From contig LN913013.1 of NCBI GenBank assembly GCA_001487125.1, forward strand, positions 1,963,110-2,027,109: a stretch of DNA of 64,000 nt, in the 5' to 3' direction. The translations under genes were made by a program, and so were the position numbers. The notes under the pieces were generated by a model, which was given only the letters and a program-made list of their open reading frames with translations, was not told the origin of the DNA and made no database searches. Positions 55,104-63,503 of the stretch are shown here, piece after piece. The DNA comes from Gabonibacter massiliensis. GTDB taxonomy: Bacteria; Bacteroidota; Bacteroidia; Bacteroidales; Marinifilaceae. Position 1 is the stretch's first letter. Each line of letters opens with the position of its first letter.

Positions 55104-56324
55104 TTATTTTTTTGCATACAACTCTTTGATCGCTTCGGCCAATCTCTTCACTCCCTCGATATTTTGTTCCTCGCTCATGTAAGAGAAGTTGATACGCATG
55201 GTGTTTTTACCTTTTCCGTTACAGAAGAAAACGGTACCTAATACAAATGCCACGTTCTTTTCGATTGCAATTTTGAAAAGATCTTCTGCATCGTATTGCT
55301 CCGGTAAGGTTAAGAACAAGAAAAGACCTCCTTCCGGGTGAGTCCAGCTAACACCTTCCGGCATGTACTTTTCAAATGCTCCTATCATTGCATTCAATTT
55401 ACCGCGATAGAGTTCGACAATCTTTTTCACGTTGGCGTCGAAATAGTTCTTTTGGAAGAATTTCACGGTAATCTTCTGTAAAAATGCAGAGGTACAAAGG
55501 TCCGTGCTTTGTTTTGCCTTTACGAAGTTGTCGATGATCATCGGGTGTGCCAATACCCATCCCATACGGAATCCCGGCATGAATATTTTAGAGAAAGTTC
55601 CCAGCGTGATGACATTGCCTTCGCCGTTATCTAATTCGTATAACATATGTTGTGGCTTGCCGGAAAAGCGTAATTCCCGGTAAGGACTGTCTTCAATAAT
55701 TAAGATCTCGTATTTTTTAGCGATAGCCAAGATCTCTTTTCTTCTGGCATCCGGCATGGTCATTCCGGCAGGATTCTGGAAGTCGGGGATCAAATAGATA
55801 AATTTGGGTTTTTCGCCTTTGGCTTTCATGTCGGCCAATGTTTTCTCCAGCTCGATGGCGCTCATTCCCTGTTCGTCCTGAGGAATTCCGACAGCGACCC
55901 CGCCATAAGAGTTAAAAGCACCGAGAGCCCCTAAGTAGGAGGGTAATTCGCAAATATATTTGTCACCCCGATTAAGGAAAATTTTACCTACAGTATCCAG
56001 CCCTTGTTGAGAAGAGGTGATGATGGTGATGTTCTCTTTTGTAACATAACTTAATCCTTGATCCCGGTAGCGTTGGGCCAGAATCTCCAATAATTCGGGA
56101 ACTCCTTCGGTAGAACCGTATTGGCAAGCCGCTGCTCCGTCAGTGGCGATTACCTCTGCACATATTTCTTGCAATTGTTCTAATGGGAAGGATTCTTTCG
56201 CGGGAAGACCTCCGGCAAATGAAATGATTTCCGGTTTCTGAGTCAATTTCAATAACTCTCTGATTGCAGAGCGCTTCATCCCTTTGGCGCTGTCTGATAA
56301 AATTTCTTTGTAGTCGCTAACCAT
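55104..56324 (-). CDS. PLP-dependent aminotransferase, 2-aminoadipate (LysN)/MocR-like type
   Basis: 406 aa. Fold type I: SFAGGLPAKESFPLEQL near the N terminus, YGSTEGVPELLE, PDFQNPAGMTMPDARR and Schiff-base lysine in LGTFSKIFMPGFRMGW. No helix-turn-helix precedes it, so it is an enzyme and not a MocR regulator. Exact substrate not determinable (aminoadipate, branched or aromatic amino acids are options). Its 364-bp upstream region holds no gene. Confidence 0.88.
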   Translation of the reverse strand: MVSDYKEILSDSAKGMKRSAIRELLKLTQKPEIISFAGGLPAKESFPLEQLQEICAEVIATDGAAACQYGSTEGVPELLEILAQRYRDQGLSYVTKENITIITSSQQGLDTVGKIFLNRGDKYICELPSYLGALGAFNSYGGVAVGIPQDEQGMSAIELEKTLADMKAKGEKPKFIYLIPDFQNPAGMTMPDARRKEILAIAKKYEILIIEDSPYRELRFSGKPQHMLYELDNGEGNVITLGTFSKIFMPGFRMGWVLAHPMIIDNFVKAKQSTDLCTSAFLQKITVKFFQKNYFDANVKKIVELYRGKLNAMIGAFEKYMPEGVSWTHPEGGLFLFLTLPEQYDAEDLFKIAIEKNVAFVLGTVFFCNGKGKNTMRINFSYMSEEQNIEGVKRLAEAIKELYAKK

Positions 56325-56688
56325 GTTTATCTTAATTAAATGAATAGACGCTTAATGCTATTTGTGTTGCGAAGTTAATAATAACTTTTTGAAATAAAAT
56401 TTTTCGTATCAATTTTTTATTAATGCGGGTATTCCCGCTTTCATTTTTTATGTTTAAAGACTTTTTTAGTAATAATTTTGTTTCCGTGATCATGATAGAT
56501 AACGCGTACACCGTGTTTTTTAAGGATTTAAAAGCCTGTCGAAAGAAAATACAAGATGATTAAAAAAGGGATCGTATTCCCTTGCAGATGTTACCAATGA
56601 AATAATAGCAAATTTTCTTTTCCGTTTGTTGCCGTTTAAATAATATTTGGAACTGCCATTTTTTTCAATTACTTTTGCAAACCGTAAA
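56325..56688. other. 364-bp non-coding region upstream of tRNA-Arg
   Basis: No convincing gene. It holds a plus-strand TAATTTTG (56473-56480), a GCGGG/CCCGC hairpin at 56425-56438 followed by a T-rich stretch, a 23-codon open frame at 56492-56563 without other support, and near 56568-56585 an AAGGGA/TCCCTT hairpin whose minus-strand copy is followed by a T run. The end of the region contains the tRNA-Arg promoter. Confidence 0.5.
56646..56677 (+). promoter_or_regulatory. Promoter of tRNA-Arg
   Basis: TTTG at 56646-56649, 20-nt spacer, TACTTTTG at 56670-56677; the tRNA begins 12 nt later. Confidence 0.8.
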
Positions 56689-56760
56689 GGTCCCATAGTT
56701 CAACGGATAGAACGGAAGTTTCCTAAACTTTAAATCCAAGTTCGATTCTTGGTGGGATCA
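56689..56760 (+). tRNA. tRNA-Arg (anticodon CCT)
   Basis: 72 nt, no encoded CCA. Acceptor GGTCCCA pairs with TGGGATC (one G-T), D stem GTTC/GAAC, anticodon stem GAAGT/ACTTT with loop TTCCTAA giving CCT (reads AGG), T stem CCAAG/CTTGG with TTCGATT. Discriminator A at 56760. A T-rich stretch follows. Confidence 0.93.
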
Positions 56761-56925
56761 CATTTTTTAATTGATAGTCAATGGATTAGTTTCCGGTTTA
56801 CGTTTTAAGATGGAATTTTGATATTTCCTTTTTAAGTCGTCAATCTGAAAACGATCGTCGATCTTTTTTAATAGTATTTTCACCCTTTTCCCGGGTGCGG
56901 GGAATTGAATAGTCTTTTCTCCCTG

Positions 56926-57030
56926 TCCCTCAATCTTTCAATCCGCTAATCTCCCGATCTCTTAATCCTCTAATCTTTCAATCTCCTAATCCCTGTAATC
57001 TTCTCACTCTTTAATTCTTTTAATCTACGA
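56926..57030. repeat. 8-nt-period AATC array
   Basis: AATC cores at 56932, 56940, 56948, (GATC) 56956, 56964, 56972, 56980 and 56988 are exactly 8 nt apart; the series continues less regularly at 56997 and 57022. Positions between cores vary, mostly pyrimidines on the plus strand. It fills the stretch between tRNA-Arg and the polyprenyl synthetase; the 330-bp gap 56761-57090 contains no gene, apart from a small CACCC/GGGTG hairpin near 56881-56897. Confidence 0.75.
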
Positions 57031-57090
57031 TTGTCGATATATAGTTTTTTTTATACTTTAGCCGAATTATAATGTGTAAAATTTGGGACT

Positions 57091-58065
57091 ATGTATACGA
57101 TAGACGAACTTCGTGAAATTGTAAAGAAAGAAATGGCGAAACAGGAGTATATAGAAAAGCCTTACTCGCTGTTCGAACCGATTAAATATATTTTGGAAGA
57201 CGGAGGAAAACGGTTGAGACCGATTTTAACCTTGTTGGCCTATAACTTATACCGGGAAGATATAGAAAGGGTTCTGAAATCTGCCATCGGCATAGAAATC
57301 TTTCATAACTATACGTTGTTGCACGATGATGTGATGGATGATGCGGAGTTGAGACGGGGGAGGCAAACCGTACATAAAAAATGGAATAACAATGTGGCTA
57401 TTTTGAGCGGTGATGCTGCTGCTATCACGGCTTATAAATATATTGAGCATTGTGAAGACCGCTACCTGAGGCGGGCTATCGACGGTTTTAATCAGGTGGC
57501 GATGGATGTTTGCAAGGGACAACAGTATGACATGGAGTTTGAGACCAGAAATGATGTAACGGAGGAAGAGTACCTTCATATGATTTATTTGAAAACTTCT
57601 GTTCTTATTGCGGGAAGTTTGCGACATGGAGCCTTGATAGCAGGAGCTCCGGAACATGAGTATAAAGCTTTGTATGATTTCGGCGGATTCTTGGGATTGG
57701 CTTTTCAACTTCAAGACGATTACCTGGATGTTTACGGGGATGTTTCGGAATTCGGGAAGAACATAGGAGGGGATATTGTTTCCAATAAAAAGACTTATAT
57801 GTTGATCCGGGCTTTCGAGTTGGCTGATGAGGCGACTAAAAAAGAGTTGACGAGCTGGATTGAGATGAAGGATTTCTGTCCGGAAGAAAAGATTAAAGCC
57901 ATAACGGAAATATACAACCGATTAGGAATCAAACAGGTCACATTGGATGCCATTAACAAATATTTGAAGAAAAGTCGGGAGATACTGTCTCAAATAGAGG
58001 TTCCGGAAGAGCGCAAACAGGTGCTTTATGAGGAAATAGATGCGTTGTGTGACCGTAAGAAGTAA
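57091..58065 (+). CDS. Trans-polyprenyl diphosphate synthase
   Basis: 324 aa. Isoprenoid synthase helical fold with first Asp-rich motif LLHDDVMDDAELRRG (DDxxD) and second LQDDYLDVYGD. Elongates farnesyl diphosphate with isopentenyl diphosphate; the long form fits octaprenyl/quinone side-chain or similar chains, but chain length cannot be read. First of a run with dCMP deaminase, S41 protease and nuclease. Confidence 0.9.
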   Translation: MYTIDELREIVKKEMAKQEYIEKPYSLFEPIKYILEDGGKRLRPILTLLAYNLYREDIERVLKSAIGIEIFHNYTLLHDDVMDDAELRRGRQTVHKKWNNNVAILSGDAAAITAYKYIEHCEDRYLRRAIDGFNQVAMDVCKGQQYDMEFETRNDVTEEEYLHMIYLKTSVLIAGSLRHGALIAGAPEHEYKALYDFGGFLGLAFQLQDDYLDVYGDVSEFGKNIGGDIVSNKKTYMLIRAFELADEATKKELTSWIEMKDFCPEEKIKAITEIYNRLGIKQVTLDAINKYLKKSREILSQIEVPEERKQVLYEEIDALCDRKK

Positions 58066-58069
58066 TACG

Positions 58070-58495
58070 ATGGAAAAATCTAAACAGCGATTATTGGATG
58101 AACGTTACCTGAGGATGGCCCGCATATGGGCGGAAAATTCTTATTGTGTACGTCGTCAGGTCGGAGCATTGATCGTGAGAGGGAATGCTATTATTTCTGA
58201 TGGATATAACGGGACTCCGTCCGGGTTTGAAAACATCTGTGAAGATGATAGGAATAAGACGAAGCCTTATGTTTTGCATGCAGAGGCGAATGCTATTACA
58301 AAAGTTGCAAAGTCGAATAACAGTAGCTTGGGGGCCACGTTATACGTGACCGCGTCTCCTTGTATCGAGTGTGCTAAATTGATCATACAGGCAGGAATTA
58401 AGCGTGTGGTGTATTCTGAAGATTACCGTTCGGCGGATGGAGTGGAATTGCTGCGGAAAGCCGATATCGAGGTGGAATTGATAGAGATAGAGTAA
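58070..58495 (+). CDS. dCMP/cytidine deaminase family protein
   Basis: 141 aa from ATG 58070 (MEKSKQRLLDERYLRMA), 4 nt after the synthetase stop; the frame extends further 5' only by overlap. Zinc site HAEANAI and SPCIECAKLI (C-x2-C). ComEB-like dCMP deaminase converting dCMP to dUMP for thymidylate supply. Followed 9 nt later by the S41 protease gene. Confidence 0.92.
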   Translation: MEKSKQRLLDERYLRMARIWAENSYCVRRQVGALIVRGNAIISDGYNGTPSGFENICEDDRNKTKPYVLHAEANAITKVAKSNNSSLGATLYVTASPCIECAKLIIQAGIKRVVYSEDYRSADGVELLRKADIEVELIEIE

Positions 58496-58504
58496 ATAAA
58501 ACAG

Positions 58505-60109
58505 ATGAAAATGAACAGAGAAAATTTAAGGGCCGTTTTAACACCGATCGTGCTGGCGTTGGCGGTTGTATTTGGGATGATGATTAATCATTTTATACCG
58601 ACAAAAAGGAACAATGCGGCCGCTTCTAAAATATTTCTGCCGGTTAATGGTAGTAAATTGGACGTTATTATCAACATGATCCAGCATTCGTACGTGGATA
58701 CGGTTAACTCGAATGAATTGGTGGAAAAAGCCATTTCGATATTGTTGAAAGATTTGGATCCCCATACGGTCTATATCCCGGCTGAGGATATGCAAAGAGC
58801 CAATGAAAGTATCGTGGGAAATTTCGGAGGTATCGGAGTACAGTTTTACAATTATTTAGATACGGCATTAGTGGTTAAGGTCGTTCCGGGGGGTCCTTCG
58901 GAGAAGGCCGGAGTACAGGACGGGGATCGCATCATTCGGGTAAATGATTCGCTCATTGCCGGGAAAAATATGGATTCGAAACAGATCATGAGTATGTTGA
59001 GGGGGGAGATGGGAACGGATGTGAAATTGACTATTCTTCGTAAAGGAGAGCCTCAATTGTTGATCAAAAACGTTACGCGGGGAAGTATTCCGATAAAAAG
59101 TATAGATATCGCTTATATGCTGAATGACACAACGGGGTATGTAAAGATAAGAACATTCGGGATGCATACTTACGGGGAATTTATGCGGGCATTGGCAGAA
59201 CTGACTCAAAAAGGAATGAAGAAGGTGGTAGTGGATTTGAGGGATAATGAAGGAGGGGTTCTTCCGATAGCCATCCAGATGATTAATGAATTTTTGGAGG
59301 AGGGTCAATTGATTTTATATACCCAGGGGCAAGCTTCTCCTCGTAGCGATTTTAATGCGAATGGAAAGGGAAATTACAAGGATTTGAAATTGGATGTGTT
59401 GATTAACGAATTCAGCGCATCGGCGAGTGAGATTTTTGCGGGGGCGATCCAGGATAATGACCGGGGAACAATCATCGGTCGCCGGTCTTTTGGAAAAGGA
59501 TTGGTGCAGGAACAACGGATGTTGCCGGATGGTTCGGCCCTTCGTTTGACGGTGGCCCGTTACTACATTCCTTCCGGCAGGTCGATACAAAAGCCCTATA
59601 ATGAGGGGAAAGAAAAATATTATAATGATATATACAACCGATTGAAGCATGGTGAATTTTCTCAGAAAGACAGTATTGTATTCGATGAGAAATTGAAATT
59701 CCAGACGGTTGGCGGGCGTACGGTTTACGGGGGAGGAGGCGTAATGCCGGATATTTTCGTACCCGCGGATACGACGGGAGCTTCGAGATATTTAGTCGCA
59801 TTGTCTGAATCTCAATTGTTGTATGATTATACGTTTGATTTTATGGAGCATCACCGGGCCGAAATGAAAGATCTCAAGGATTATAAATCGATTCAGAAGT
59901 ATTTGAAGCGCTTCGATTTGGTAGGCGATATGGCTGATTATGCGGCAAAGCGAGGATTGAAAAAGGATAAAAGGGGAATAAAAGATTCGTACGAAATACT
60001 TCGGGTGCGTTTGGAAGCGTTTATAGCCCGCCACCTGATCGACGATGAGGGTTTTTATCCTATTCTGGGTGAAAAAGATATAACGATACAGAAGGCAATA
60101 GAGGAATAA
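58505..60109 (+). CDS. C-terminal processing peptidase, S41 family (second copy)
   Basis: 534 aa. Signal anchor (VLTPIVLALAVVFGMMI), PDZ (about 105-180; GGIGVQFYNYLDTALVVKVV), S41 core with EFSASASEIFAGAI and FGKGLVQEQR. Same architecture as the gene at 9310 but different in sequence, so an old paralogue rather than a recent duplication. Part of the operon starting at 57091. Confidence 0.9.
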   Translation: MKMNRENLRAVLTPIVLALAVVFGMMINHFIPTKRNNAAASKIFLPVNGSKLDVIINMIQHSYVDTVNSNELVEKAISILLKDLDPHTVYIPAEDMQRANESIVGNFGGIGVQFYNYLDTALVVKVVPGGPSEKAGVQDGDRIIRVNDSLIAGKNMDSKQIMSMLRGEMGTDVKLTILRKGEPQLLIKNVTRGSIPIKSIDIAYMLNDTTGYVKIRTFGMHTYGEFMRALAELTQKGMKKVVVDLRDNEGGVLPIAIQMINEFLEEGQLILYTQGQASPRSDFNANGKGNYKDLKLDVLINEFSASASEIFAGAIQDNDRGTIIGRRSFGKGLVQEQRMLPDGSALRLTVARYYIPSGRSIQKPYNEGKEKYYNDIYNRLKHGEFSQKDSIVFDEKLKFQTVGGRTVYGGGGVMPDIFVPADTTGASRYLVALSESQLLYDYTFDFMEHHRAEMKDLKDYKSIQKYLKRFDLVGDMADYAAKRGLKKDKRGIKDSYEILRVRLEAFIARHLIDDEGFYPILGEKDITIQKAIEE

Positions 60110-60110
60110 T

Positions 60111-60992
60111 ATGTTTTTAATGAAATTAGGATACGGGAGGCTGTTATGCCTCCTATTTCTATTTTTGACCGGTACGGGGCATATCCGTTCGCAAGAATAT
60201 ATTCCTTCCGGGGCAGGGATAAAAGTGAAACACGCGTTTTATTCCTTGGGTTTCGATACGATTCACAGGCAGGCCAACTGGGTGTATTACGAACTAAAAA
60301 GCAGGGGGAATAGAGCCGTTGGCCGCGAGAATGATTTTCGGGTAGACCCCCAATTGAACTTGTTTTCGGCAACTCCCGATGACTACAAACGCAGCGGTTA
60401 CGACCGGGGACATTTATGTCCGGCAGCCGATATGGCTTTTGATAAAAAAGCGATGAGTGAAACGTTTTATATGTCGAATATGTCTCCTCAAGTTCCTGCT
60501 TTTAACCGCGGAATCTGGAAACGATTGGAAGATTTGCTGCGAAAACGGGGAAGGAAAGAGTTACTTTACGTGGTTACCGGTCCTGTTTTTAAAGAAAACA
60601 AAGGTCATATAGGCAAAAATAAGGTTACGGTTCCGGGGTATTACTATAAATTGTTTTATGCTCCCGCCTCACAACAGATGATCGCCTATCTGCTTCCCAA
60701 CGCGGGGAGTGACCAGCCTTTAAAAGATTTTGCCGTATCGGTGGACCGGATAGAAGCCTTAACGGGGATTGATTTTTTTCCGCAACTACCGGATGAGATA
60801 GAAAAGCTGCTGGAGGCTGATACCGCTGCACATCCCGAACTGGTGTCCGGTTTGAAAAGGGGGGGTAAACCGGGAAAACGGGAACAGGCTGTATTGGTGG
60901 TTGTGACCGTTGTTCTTTTTGTTGCCTTGCAGTTTTTTATCCGAAAAAAGGGCCGGAAAAGAAAAGGCAGAAGAAAGAAGAAAAAGAGGTAG
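60111..60992 (+). CDS. Secreted DNA/RNA non-specific endonuclease with C-terminal membrane tail
   Basis: 293 aa from ATG 60111; ATG 60120 is an alternative. Signal peptide (LLCLLFLFLTGTGHIRSQ), then an NUC1-type beta-beta-alpha-metal endonuclease: DRGH (98-101) in GYDRGHLCPAADM and a downstream Asn in PQVPAFNRGIW. After a short linker come a hydrophobic segment (about 260-276) and a 17-residue tail with 14 basic residues. The tail would anchor the enzyme with its catalytic domain outside the cytoplasm. Starts 1 nt after the protease stop. Confidence 0.88.
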   Translation: MFLMKLGYGRLLCLLFLFLTGTGHIRSQEYIPSGAGIKVKHAFYSLGFDTIHRQANWVYYELKSRGNRAVGRENDFRVDPQLNLFSATPDDYKRSGYDRGHLCPAADMAFDKKAMSETFYMSNMSPQVPAFNRGIWKRLEDLLRKRGRKELLYVVTGPVFKENKGHIGKNKVTVPGYYYKLFYAPASQQMIAYLLPNAGSDQPLKDFAVSVDRIEALTGIDFFPQLPDEIEKLLEADTAAHPELVSGLKRGGKPGKREQAVLVVVTVVLFVALQFFIRKKGRKRKGRRKKKKR

Positions 60993-61157
60993 TTCTCGAG
61001 TTTTTTCGTTTGCGATGGTACAAAGGGTATGGAAAAGACTAATTCACTCCCGTTTCATTTACGGGGGTGTCGATGTTTTTCGTGGGAGTATATTTCCCGT
61101 ACAGAGGAGGGTCTAAAATGAGGCCGGCGGTAGATGGACGCCTTTTCTGTCGTTCGG

Positions 61158-61706
61158 TTATCGATCTTTTGTCGTGTCCGTCTGCTTCTTTTTTAGCAAT
61201 TGGTTGATAACCTTTACCATTTCATCGAATTCTTTTTTGTCATAAAGGCGGGTCATAAAAACGATCTTTCCGTTATCGTCGATAATGACATTCCGGGTAA
61301 CTCCTGCTCCTTGGGCGGCAAAAGCATAAAACGCTTTACCTTCCGGATCGAGTAAAAGAGGATAGGTGATTTTTGTTTCTTTGGCGAATTTTTCAACAGT
61401 CTCTTTGGACTCTTTCAAGTCGATTCCGAAAAGGATGAACTTAGAGTTACCCTTCAGCTTTAGCCATATATCTTTTTCTATAAAAGGCATTTCCTTGCGA
61501 CATACTCCGCACCAGCTGGCGGTGAACTGTAACATAACGATCTTCCCCCGTAAATCTTTCAATTGTTTTTTGGTCCCGTCGGGGAAAAGAAGTTCTATAT
61601 CGGGAGCTTCGTCCCCTACTTTAACAATATAACCTCTATCCTCTGACTGCGCTTGAGTAAAAGAGCAAGCGAGTATAACAAGTAATAACCCTATACACTT
61701 TTTCAT
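61158..61706 (-). CDS. TlpA/ResA-like thioredoxin-fold protein
   Basis: 182 aa. Signal peptide (GLLLVILACSFTQAQ), then an AhpC/TSA-like thioredoxin fold with CxxC in ASWCGVCRKEMP. Periplasmic thiol-disulfide exchange or reductant for an envelope protein; specific partner unknown. The 165-bp gap to the nuclease (60993-61157) shows nothing clear. A 23-nt gap separates it from the zinc-ribbon gene upstream. Confidence 0.88.
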   Translation of the reverse strand: MKKCIGLLLVILACSFTQAQSEDRGYIVKVGDEAPDIELLFPDGTKKQLKDLRGKIVMLQFTASWCGVCRKEMPFIEKDIWLKLKGNSKFILFGIDLKESKETVEKFAKETKITYPLLLDPEGKAFYAFAAQGAGVTRNVIIDDNGKIVFMTRLYDKKEFDEMVKVINQLLKKKQTDTTKDR

Positions 61707-61729
61707 TTTATCTTTTTATCTGTTTCTGA

Positions 61730-61936
61730 CTAATATTTTTTCAGACGTTTGACGCTCCCGCTCCAGGAGCAGCCTAAGCAATAAACAATTTCCGTGTTGA
61801 AACCTTCCAATGAATCTCCTTCATTCACGGGTACAACTTCGTATGTTGCGGTAACCTGAACAAGACATTGATTGCCGTCGCTGTCTTTCACGTAAAAACG
61901 CCGGATTCCGCACTGCGGGCAAAGTAAAAATCTCAT
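61730..61936 (-). CDS. Small zinc-ribbon protein
   Basis: 68 aa. Two cysteine pairs, CPQC near residue 6-9 and CLGC near 53-56, suggest one bound zinc ion in a rubredoxin/zinc-ribbon-like fold; the middle is beta-rich (CLVQVTATYEVVPVNEG). Function unknown. Upstream of the TlpA-like gene on the same strand. Confidence 0.65.
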   Translation of the reverse strand: MRFLLCPQCGIRRFYVKDSDGNQCLVQVTATYEVVPVNEGDSLEGFNTEIVYCLGCSWSGSVKRLKKY

Positions 61937-62007
61937 CTATCTTCGTTTTTGTTTTCAAAGATAAGAAACTTTCAGTTGAAAACAGAAGCCTATTCGGGGT
62001 AAAATCA

Positions 62008-62015
62008 TACTTTTG
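62008..62015 (+). promoter_or_regulatory. Putative -7 box for the second dus gene
   Basis: TACTTTTG, exact consensus. Transcription beginning near 62021 favours translation from ATG 62036 over ATG 62024. Confidence 0.5.
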
Positions 62016-62035
62016 CAACAGTAATGGGATTAATT

Positions 62036-62980
62036 ATGGAATTGAAAGATTACAAAATACATTTTGCTCCGGTACAGGGCCATACCGATTGGATTTACCG
62101 CAATTTGCACGAAAAACATTTTGGAGGCATAGATGCTTATTATACGCCTTTTATCCGTGTTGAAAAGGGAAATGGGTTCCGGACGAAAGATTTGAGAGAT
62201 ATTACGCCGGAAATAAATCGAGTCGGGGAATTGATACCTCAGGTACTCGGTGGAGATCCCGACGAGTTGCGGGTAATGCTTGCCATGCTGGCGGATAAGG
62301 GATACGGTCGGGTCGATTTGAACTTGGGATGTCCTTTTTCAATGATCGCGCGAAAAGGAAAGGGTGCGGGAATTTTATCCTATCCGGAGAAGGTTGCGGC
62401 TCTTATGGACGTAATCGGCGCTTTTCCCGTTTTGCACTGCTCCGTGAAAATGCGATTGGGATGGGAGAGTCCGGAAGAGGGAATGAAACTCTTACCCGTG
62501 TTAAACGAGGCCCCGTTGAAGGCTGTTATTTTACATGCGAGGGTGGGAGTTCAGGAGTATGGAGGAGAGGTGAACCGGGAGGCCTTTCGGGCTTTTTACG
62601 AAGGCTCTCGTCATCCGCTTTATTATAATGGCGATATTCGTACCCTTGAAGATATACGGGAAGTCGTAACATGCTTTCCTCTATTGGAGGGAGTAATGAT
62701 AGGGAGAGGACTATTGGCGAATCCGGCTTTGGCGATGGAATATCGGGAAAACCGGGAACTGTGCCGGGAAAATCGTTTGAGAAAGTTCAGGGAATTTCAT
62801 GATGAGTTGTTTGAACAAAACGGGGAGCGTTTACAGGGAGATCATCAGCTGTTGATGAAGATGAAAACTTTTTGGGAATATTTTTTACCCGAAACCGATC
62901 GGAAGGTTTTGAAAAAGATCAAAAAAGCCAATAAGGTGACTCAATATAACGATGCCGTGGCAGAGGCTTTTAAAGAGTAG
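62036..62980 (+). CDS. tRNA-dihydrouridine synthase, DusC-like
   Basis: 314 aa from ATG 62036 (MELKDYKIHFAPVQGHTDW). FMN-dependent TIM barrel with catalytic Cys in NLGCPFSMIARKGKGAGIL and VMIGRGLLANP. Divergent from dusB at 16485; the two probably modify different D-loop positions. Followed 2 nt later by the DUF454 gene, overlapping the transcript. Confidence 0.88.
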   Translation: MELKDYKIHFAPVQGHTDWIYRNLHEKHFGGIDAYYTPFIRVEKGNGFRTKDLRDITPEINRVGELIPQVLGGDPDELRVMLAMLADKGYGRVDLNLGCPFSMIARKGKGAGILSYPEKVAALMDVIGAFPVLHCSVKMRLGWESPEEGMKLLPVLNEAPLKAVILHARVGVQEYGGEVNREAFRAFYEGSRHPLYYNGDIRTLEDIREVVTCFPLLEGVMIGRGLLANPALAMEYRENRELCRENRLRKFREFHDELFEQNGERLQGDHQLLMKMKTFWEYFLPETDRKVLKKIKKANKVTQYNDAVAEAFKE

Positions 62981-62982
62981 AT

Positions 62983-63360
62983 ATGGGACAGATCCGAAAA
63001 GCTATATATATTCTGGTGGGTTGTATTTCCATTGTCTTAGGGGTTATCGGCATTTTTGTCCCGGGGTTGCCCACGACTCCGTTCCTATTATTAAGTTCCT
63101 GGCTTTTTTATAAAAGTTCCAAACGAATGCACGATGCGTTGCATCGTTCCCGATGGCTCGGCCCCTACCTGAGGCGTTTTCAAGAGCGTCGAGGCGTCAG
63201 TTGGAAAACGAAATGGTTTTCTATTGCTTGCATGTGGACGATGATCTCCATTTCGGCTTTTGGCTTTATAGAGCATATGCACCTTCGCTTGTTATTACTG
63301 GGATTAGGGGTGATCGGAACTTGTAGCGTTTTATTCATCGTCCCGAATGAGAAAAAATAG
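62983..63360 (+). CDS. DUF454 (YbaN-like) membrane protein
   Basis: 125 aa. Two to three hydrophobic segments (about 7-26, 78-95, 100-118) with the family block GVIGIFVPGLPTTPFLLLSSWLFYKSS. Function unknown. Probably co-transcribed with the dus gene. Its stop codon lies in a hairpin. Confidence 0.87.
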   Translation: MGQIRKAIYILVGCISIVLGVIGIFVPGLPTTPFLLLSSWLFYKSSKRMHDALHRSRWLGPYLRRFQERRGVSWKTKWFSIACMWTMISISAFGFIEHMHLRLLLLGLGVIGTCSVLFIVPNEKK

Positions 63361-63387
63361 CACTTTGGGACGGGGTAAAAGTGCTAT
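63357..63387 (+). terminator. Hairpin over the DUF454 stop codon
   Basis: Perfect 10-bp stem, arms 63357-63366 and 63378-63387 (ATAGCACTTT and complement), 11-nt loop; the TAG stop is in the 5' arm. No strong T run, so termination strength is uncertain. Confidence 0.5.
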
Positions 63388-63403
63388 CGCCATAGAGTAA
63401 AAA

Positions 63404-63453
63404 ATTCTGTGATTAGAAAATTTATAATTGAAACGGTTTCCTAATCACAGAAT
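63404..63453. terminator. Long inverted repeat between DUF454 and leuS
   Basis: Perfect 13-bp arms 63404-63416 and 63441-63453 (ATTCTGTGATTAG and complement) enclose a 24-nt loop with an inner GAAAC/GTTTC helix. It lies between convergent genes, suiting a bidirectional terminator. Confidence 0.6.
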
Positions 63454-63503
63454 ACCAAAATGAAATGAATTTATCTTGTCGCTGATAATGGCATTTAAAT
63501 ATT

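Noticed and set aside
56492-56563. 23-codon open frame
   Set aside because: No conservation, domain or coupling evidence; length expected by chance. Kept only as part of the gene-free region.
56926-57030. CRISPR array interpretation of the octamer repeats
   Set aside because: Repeats share only a 4-nt core, spacing is 8 nt, and no cas genes are present.
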